Shown: positions 58,901 to 64,000 of the stretch, piece by piece | How the letters are laid out: each line of letters starts with the position of its first letter | Position numbering within the stretch: the first letter of the stretch is position 1 | NCBI RefSeq assembly: GCF_010093595.1 | Contig: NW_022985441.1 | Location: 1,033,197 to 1,097,196, forward strand | DNA from: Mytilinidion resinicola | Lineage: Eukaryota > Ascomycota > Dothideomycetes > Mytilinidiales > Mytilinidiaceae | Reading direction: 5' to 3' | DNA length: 64,000 nucleotides | Translations under genes and position numbers: made by a program | Notes under the pieces: model-generated | What the model was told of the DNA's origin: nothing | The model's database searches: none | Seen by the model: the letters and a program-made list of their open reading frames with translations, nothing else

Positions 58901-60219
58901 GGTGTTTTTCTGAGAAGGTCTGATTCGCCGGTAGCTGATGACTCGTCACATTTGATGCCATGGCCTTCGATGAAGATGCCGTCAACAGGAACCATGTCGC
59001 CAGGCTCGAGAAGAACGACGTCTCCCACAAGAACTTCATGGACCGATATTTCTTGAGTCTTCCCGGATCGAACGACCTTGATGAACCGGTCTTCCTTCTT
59101 CCTGTTCAACTTGACGAATTGACGCTCTTTCTGCCAATCGTTTCCTGCTCCAACAACGACAACAATGACAACGGCAACCATGATAGCGACGCCTTCAACC
59201 CACTCAACCGGCGCTTCCCCGTCTTTATGACTCTGACCAAACGTTTCGTATAGACCTAGAGCTAACGAAATTACGGCAGCAATTGTAAGTAGAATGAGTA
59301 CTTTGTCGTTGTACGCTATCCAAGCAAGTTGCAGAATGTTCTTCGCTTTCCGTTCGGGTAATCGGTTGTCACTGAAAACTCGCTTGCGATCCGTGAAAGA
59401 GGATTCCTTCTTGACCGACTTGGTGGTGGCACTGGTATCGCTCCGTCTTAAGTCCTTGTCCAGCGCGCCTTTGGTTGGGGAGTCGGAGAATTTTTGGGTG
59501 GTCGCGTCTTCAAAAGATACATAGCCGTCCAAACCTTGCTCATCGACACTTAAGCCAGTGTTCCTGTTCGTTCGTAGGCCCTTCTCGAGTCCCACTAATC
59601 CGCCCAATGCGTGAAATGCCCCTAGACTCTTCGGATTGTAGAGTTTCGACATCTGTCCAGGAGAAAAGGCAAACTTGTTGTCGTTCACTACAAAGTCATC
59701 CTCCGTCCCAGGATCAGGTTGCAGGGCGTGCTCGTCGTCGATTATTTGGCCACTCCCTCCATCTCCTTTTAGCGTCTCCCCCTGAGACGAAGGGACATAG
59801 GAAGCACCTGCGGTAGAAGACTCGCCCACTTCCGTTGTTGAGTCCAGCGAGTTGCCACGCGATCTCGCTCCAGGGACGGATAGGAAGTTGTGCGGGTTTC
59901 CCCATTGCGATGTTGGCGATGAGACGTTGTGCGGTGATGTCGGTCTGCTTTCTCGACTCTCAAACGAGTTGGCCGCTCGTAATTCACCCGCAGGGGCGTG
60001 CTGTTGTTTAGGAGAGGAGAGCTCTGCGTCGTGTGTGCTCTGTTGTGACGGTTGGCCATCCAGGAGGTCTTCCAGGAGAAATGCGCTTCCCATATCGGGT
60101 TTGGTAGTGCTTACAGCAGATGTGTCTATCGTGATGGTAGGGGCCCGTTGCCTTCGTCCGGGAGCAGGAGAAGGCGAGTGAGGCGTCTCTGTGTCTTTAT
60201 CCGTCATGGTGGGCGACAC
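55945..60219 (-). CDS. PMC1: Calcium-transporting P-type ATPase, PMCA/Pmc1 type
   Basis: Pumps Ca2+ out of the cytosol, in fungi mostly into the vacuole. Single exon, 1424 residues. The first 280 residues are Ser/Pro-rich. The pump core shows DESSATGESDLLRKTPADEV (actuator TGES), VPEGLPLAVTLALAFATTRM (M4), CSDKTGTLTQNKM with the phosphorylated Asp, KGASEILL (nucleotide binding), and GDGTNDAPALKTADVGFSMG with the hinge. QLLWVNLIMDTFAALALATD marks M6. The C-terminal tail of about 160 residues (VRGGRLSSLKFKVQHPREVF) may be regulatory, as in plasma-membrane-type pumps. It is longer than yeast Pmc1 because of both tails. Confidence 0.95.
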   Translation of the reverse strand: MSPTMTDKDTETPHSPSPAPGRRQRAPTITIDTSAVSTTKPDMGSAFLLEDLLDGQPSQQSTHDAELSSPKQQHAPAGELRAANSFESRESRPTSPHNVSSPTSQWGNPHNFLSVPGARSRGNSLDSTTEVGESSTAGASYVPSSQGETLKGDGGSGQIIDDEHALQPDPGTEDDFVVNDNKFAFSPGQMSKLYNPKSLGAFHALGGLVGLEKGLRTNRNTGLSVDEQGLDGYVSFEDATTQKFSDSPTKGALDKDLRRSDTSATTKSVKKESSFTDRKRVFSDNRLPERKAKNILQLAWIAYNDKVLILLTIAAVISLALGLYETFGQSHKDGEAPVEWVEGVAIMVAVVIVVVVGAGNDWQKERQFVKLNRKKEDRFIKVVRSGKTQEISVHEVLVGDVVLLEPGDMVPVDGIFIEGHGIKCDESSATGESDLLRKTPADEVFQAVDNNQPAKKMDPFILSGSKVSEGVGRFIVTATGVHSTYGKTMMSLREENEVTPLQAKLNTMAEYIAKLGGAAALLLFVVLFIEFLVDLRHNSDGAAQKGQNFLNILIVSITVVVVAVPEGLPLAVTLALAFATTRMLKDHNLVRVLRSCETMGNATTICSDKTGTLTQNKMTVVSGTVGTALRFGDKKTKVASTGPPLDDGTKGKQTADSPIYNSDDVTPKEFVSHLDSDVKTLLEQSIAINSTAFEGQEDGRDAFIGSKTETALLNFARQHLGMGPVSTVRSNVEIAQLIPFDSARKCMGVVIKLDNGRYRLLVKGASEILLDKCERIISDATKEVSDMPISVDNRETLEQLISTYATRSLRTIALLYRDFEQWPPKEARRVEDDPTQANFDDVLKNMVFLGVVGIQDPLRDGVSEAVKDCQHAGVFVRMVTGDNVMTAKAIAENCGILVPGGVVMEGPVFRKLSKKDMDAIIPKLCVLARSSPDDKRKLVKRLKELGETVAVTGDGTNDAPALKTADVGFSMGIAGTEVAKEASAIILMDDNFSSIVKALLWGRAVNDAVKKFLQFQITVNITAVLLTFVSAVASSSQTSVLTAVQLLWVNLIMDTFAALALATDPPTRSLLDNKPSPKSAPLISLTMWKMIIGQAIYQLVVTFVLHFAGTRILSYGSPEEKKRMNTIVFNTFVWMQIFNQLNSRRLDNRFNIFEGMSRNYFFVGINCIMIGGQILIIFKGGQAISVVPLNGAQWGYSIVLGFLSLPVGVIIRLIPDDLIRKCIPAFLRRKPTPQVVVSDEEYQWNQGLLEIREELAFIKKVRGGRLSSLKFKVQHPREVFSRSRSSHSLPGTPNNGNDNSEATSSAPPTPDSRMESRGRRRGRSRSNSAFGPATVMAGIVAGSIAGWSPIDRAHGEGDSIKFSRERSRSELEQDGIDVHPDTKTTDPVLVDNQTYDTAPSQSKDTTPSFSIGPFAGDPKLNDKP

Positions 60220-62252
60220 GTATGGGAGCCTAAGCTTGTGGGAGAAGGCTGAAGATTACAGGCTCCGGTTTGCCCAAAGCGAATGCCTGAGTGAAAGATG
60301 CGGTAAGTGAAGCGCCACGGCTGATGAGCTATGGACAGCTGGACATGGGGATGTGAATCGAATAATAAGGCAAAGGAGGCGAAGTGGGAGGCTGTGCAGG
60401 TGGTTTGGCCGTGGTACTGTTTCGCAGGTTGAGGTTAAGAAACCGGGGAAAGGAGCATCCAGCGCTCGATGAAGCAGCTACGAGGCAAACAACGTTAGCA
60501 ATCCGCTGTCCCAAGACATTCCAAGAAGACCGAGAAGACCGGGAGGGTATGTTTGCAGCTCCGCCACGATAGTCGCCCAGAGATTTTTCAAGGGCGGAGC
60601 AGAGGTATGTACTCGCAGGAGTGGTGGAAGAGTGCGGGTCAGGCATACCTCGGTGAATGTGGAGAGCTGCCAACGTGATCTAGATTATCGGCGACAGGAC
60701 ATTCGAGCTGGAGAGCGGCGGACAGCGGGCTTCCCGGGCTTGGTTTGCTGGGTCAATGGCGTGGAGTCGTGGGCTAGATGCGGCTTGGATGAGGCTGTGT
60801 ATAGAGCAATGGCCGAGAACGGCTAGGGCAGGACTGGTTGCGTAGGGACAGACGACGAGCAGGACGCGGGAGGTGGCGACGGCAGCCAGGACGACAATTA
60901 ATGATCTCGAGAAGGAGAAGAAGAAGACGAAACCGCAGGACAGCAGGACAGCAGGCCGTGGTGGACAATCGGCACCAGGGCCGCGGCCATCTAGGAGGGC
61001 GATCGGTCTCAAGAGTGTGGCGCCAAGCTTTTGCACTGCCCCGATGCTAAAAACCACAGAGCCCGCCGCGCACCGACCCGTCTGGGCGGCCTCAGCAAGG
61101 CGTCCACGGCTCCCGCAGCTATTTAACCCTTCTGGTCGCCACGCGCCCGATCCGCTGCGCTGCTCGCCGCGACAAGACTCCAAGCCAGCTCCAAGAGCGT
61201 GCCAGGCTCTCGGCCCGGAAGACCATCATACATGTCCAGCATCACCTCCGGTCCCCTCGCCGCGATGCTGCCGCGCGGGCGGTGAGGTGTGCAACTCTCG
61301 TCTGCAGCGACAGAGAGCCCGCCGCGTGTCACTGGGCAGAGGCAAGTCTGCCTATCAAGGAGGCAGGCCGCTCGGCACTCCTCAGCAACATGCCCGCCGC
61401 CGCGCAGTGCACACCCTCGCTGCTGCCCCGAGAGGCACCGTGCCGGAGGTCGTTGAAATGAGCCAAAATGGGCATGGCCTCCGCCAGGTTGCCGAGGCGC
61501 TCCTCGTTCCTGAGTATGCGAGGCGAATCTGCGTGGCCGCAATTGCACGGCAGCAAGGGGGATCGACTTCGGACCGACGTGCTGCTCGCGGCATGCCGAC
61601 TCCTTCGGCTCCTGCAACTTGGGCACTGCGATCAGAATGCATTCTGGCCTCCGCCGGGGGAACAGCGCGGCTGAAACCACAGGAATGTTTCCACGCCCGC
61701 CGCTGACGTACGAGCTCGTCCACCCCCATGGCTCCGATTCCAAGACCCACCCCGGGGCCAGCAGTGTGACTGTGCGACCATCCGGGCCTGGTGATTCGAT
61801 GTTTTGTTTGCCGCCGCCCAGATGCTCTTCTGATTCACTGCGCCACCATATTTGCCAGCGCCAAATGCTTTGTTTCGCGTCGCTTGGCCGCTTGCTTCTT
61901 CTAAACCATGGCACGTGCATGGATAGAACAATCACTCTGGTGCCGCTTGTCTGCAGGCGGATCCCGACACGGCATCTTGGCCACCGCTCAGCATGCATCA
62001 CAACGGGTTTGTTTGCAGCACGGCAGGTTTCTGAAGCGGGCACGGCAGAGTTCTAGCCGTTGTGGCTGAACGGTCGGTACTTTTATTCCATGGCCCACGT
62101 CAGTATCAACCACATATCACTTCATGCGATTACCATGCCAAGCAATTCTAATCCCTCAACACCAAGCCCTGAAACTTATCCTGCCATGATTTGCCTTCGA
62201 CGTCTAGCAAAGCCTCAATGGATGACGACGCGGTGGACACATGCATTTCCTA
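60220..62252. other. Long intergenic region upstream of the Ca2+ ATPase
   Basis: About 2 kb between the ATPase start and the J-domain gene stop. The long frames 60873-61706 plus and 61123-62043 minus overlap in opposite directions and have Arg/Ala/Cys-rich translations with no domain. Probably the ATPase promoter and leader. Confidence 0.5.
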
Positions 62253-63246
62253 CTACAAAAATCTCCACATATTTCTCAAATAATCGGCGTCGTCTTTGAG
62301 GTCTCTGGGGTCTTCATGAATCCCTCCCCTCTTTGCCTTGTGATACCGTGCCCCTTCCCTTCTGTCAGACGACGTCTTAGGTGTGTGCCAGTGCCCCTCA
62401 CGTTCACCCTGCTTCAAAGTCTCCTCCAATTCTTTGAACTTTTTGTCAATCGTCAAAGAGAAACTATGGTGCATGTATTGTGGGAAGCCGGTGACGGCAG
62501 TCTTGTCCGGATGCCAAATCACCTTGAGATCCCGCTTCCACTTCTTAAGACCCTTTGCATCTAACTTTCCGACGGGAGAGTCTTTGTCGAAGAAATAGAG
62601 ATCTGGATATAGGAAGGAGAAGCTCCTCGCTGAGTAACCACATCTGTTGAATGGCACACGTTGTTGGCCAGCACTGAGTTCCGGTGGCGATGGCAGAGGC
62701 AGTTTGAGAGCGTATAGCTTGACGTAGTCGCCGTGCAGCGTCCCAATTCCTATACCGGCGACGAAGATGACCAAGACGAAGAGGAGCCTGAGCCACCAAG
62801 CCCAACGGGATCCACGAGCAGCGACCGCGCCGAGTGGGAAGTGCTCCCATTCGATTTTGGAACCTAACTTCAGTCAGCCACCACTGCAAACATATCACAG
62901 CAGAAAGAGCTTCTCCCTACCGATCGGTATCTCATACGCCCTCGCATCGAAAGCGAACTTACGAACCCCCGGGACCTTCTTCTTAGACTGCAGATACCGT
63001 CGTTGCCCGAATTCAGCTTCAACCGTTACTTGTCCACTGGCGTATCCATGCTCGATGCTGCTGTGGGTGTGGTCTAGCACTGCGTCACGGAGTTCCCCTG
63101 GAAGACATCAACAAAAATAGGCAAGACGGGCTGATAGAGGAAATATTACAGTCCAGCATGACCGTGCTCTCGTCTGCTTCCGCGTACGATCTCTTGAGAG
63201 CGTTTTCTTCTCTCTTATTCCCCTCCAAGAGCAGTGCTGTCCTCAT
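62253..63246 (-). CDS. Membrane J-domain (DnaJ-like) protein
   Basis: Three exons, 63150-63246, 62921-63097 and 62253-62863, give 294 residues. The N-terminal part (TALLLEGNKREENALKRSYA, then DWELRDAVLDHTHSSIEHGY) is soluble. SRWAWWLRLLFVLVIFVAGI forms one membrane segment. After it, YPDLYFFDKDS, LKKWKRDLKVIWHPDKTAV and SLTIDKKFKELEETLKQGER form a J domain with an intact HPD tripeptide. The C-terminus is Arg/Lys/Asp-rich. The position of the J domain after a membrane helix suggests an ER or similar membrane co-chaperone; the exact group is not recognised. The start at 63246 is the first Met in the exon, and an earlier exon is possible. Confidence 0.75.
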
Positions 63247-64000
63247 GTTTGGCTCTATAATAAGGCATGAAACGTCGAGGACCAGCACGGGAGAGTGGGA
63301 GGCGCTGATACGATCGGTGTAAGAGTCTAGGAGGAATCACGAAGGTAATTTGCCTCGAACAAACTACCTCCTAGCTATTGAGTCATCAAATCATTGTGGG
63401 AGAGGTCTCGAGCGAGTAGGAACAAAGGAAAAGCAAGTTTTTGTAGGATTCATTGTTCTGTTTATGAGTCCAGATCCGGTTGCGGCCGTCAGATATACTG
63501 TCATCTTCTGATCCTCTCCAAACGTCCACAGGGACAAGATGCAGCAGCGCAACCACCCAGTAGCAATGCTGCGTTGCGAGTTCGTCGCCAGACCTTCTCT
63601 CCATCCCAATATCTGCTGTAGCCTTCGCGTTAGGTGGGTCTATTATGTATTGTGGTAGCTTGCTACCTACGGAGTAGGATTCCAGGGACCGTTAAGTCAG
63701 GCCCTGGCCAGATAACGTAATCCACAAGTTAGTGGCCCGCACAAGCTAGTGGCCCACCCAACCACGCTACCGAGGCCAAATATTCCGAATTACTCCACCA
63801 CGAACAAATATATTTGATGCAGCTACATACTAGCTAGCTGCCTGCCGCCTAGGGCACGTACGTGCATTGTGTTCTGTTGATTCGCACATGCTGCACCTAG
63901 GTTTTGCTCGCTGTGGCCGCTCGGCCGGTGGCTCTGCTGCCTCCTCTGCTGCCCCTTCCTGTACAGGTTGTGCACGATCGGCTGCTTCTTCACCTGATAG
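63247..64000. other. Right-hand flank
   Basis: About 750 bases upstream of the J-domain gene. The short frames at 63386-63621 lack domain features. Nothing else is recognised. Confidence 0.5.

Noticed and set aside
61123..62043. 306-codon minus-strand frame
   Set aside because: Overlaps a 277-codon plus-strand frame; no domain, and composition typical of non-coding GC-rich sequence.

Overview
The window looks like nuclear DNA of a filamentous ascomycete (Pezizomycotina). Genes are split by short introns with GT-AG borders and lie singly on both strands. The content is typical of such fungi: DASH subunit Dad1, INO80 subunit Ies4, a Rho4-type GTPase, a fungal Trk potassium transporter, Zn2Cys6 and bZIP regulators and a DUF1479 protein. 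A Dothideomycete is my best guess from overall style; this is inference, not shown by a marker gene. There is no prokaryotic or viral segment.

Layout, left to right. 0.2-8 kb: a Vid30/Gid1 E3-ligase scaffold, Ies4 and the wybutosine enzyme Trm12, all on the minus strand. 9-16.5 kb: a DUF2293 protein, an LYR-motif protein, a CCDC25-like RNA-binding protein, an integrase-type H2C2 zinc-finger gene broken by one in-frame TAG, a class II aldolase/adducin protein in the same frame right behind it, and a small hydrophilic protein. 17-26 kb: Trk K+ transporter, spartin-like senescence-domain protein, an 82-residue small protein and a 2-oxoglutarate/Fe(II) oxygenase. 26.5-36.4 kb: a bZIP factor, a gene-poor 4 kb stretch, a cytosolic GH1 beta-glucosidase and a DUF1479 protein. 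36.7-48 kb: RNA polymerase I subunit Rpa43, two unrecognised proteins, a secretory EF-hand protein, a sphingoid-base-phosphate phosphatase, Rho4, Dad1 and an intron-containing tRNA-Asn(GTT). 48-55 kb: a zinc polyol/alcohol dehydrogenase, a MITE-like inverted-repeat element, and a cluster of ferulate/cinnamate decarboxylase (FDC1), flavin prenyltransferase (PAD1) and a Zn2Cys6 regulator. 56-63 kb: a PMCA-type Ca2+ ATPase and a membrane J-domain protein.

The one clear functional unit is the FDC1/PAD1/regulator cluster. PAD1 makes prenylated FMN, FDC1 uses it to decarboxylate cinnamic or sorbic-type acids, and the neighbouring Zn2Cys6 protein is the natural candidate controller. The arrangement matches the linked sorbic-acid decarboxylation genes known from Aspergillus. 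Most other genes are unrelated housekeeping neighbours. The most unusual items are the nonsense-broken H2C2 gene with its open frame into the aldolase, and a degenerate inverted-repeat family with copies across the window.
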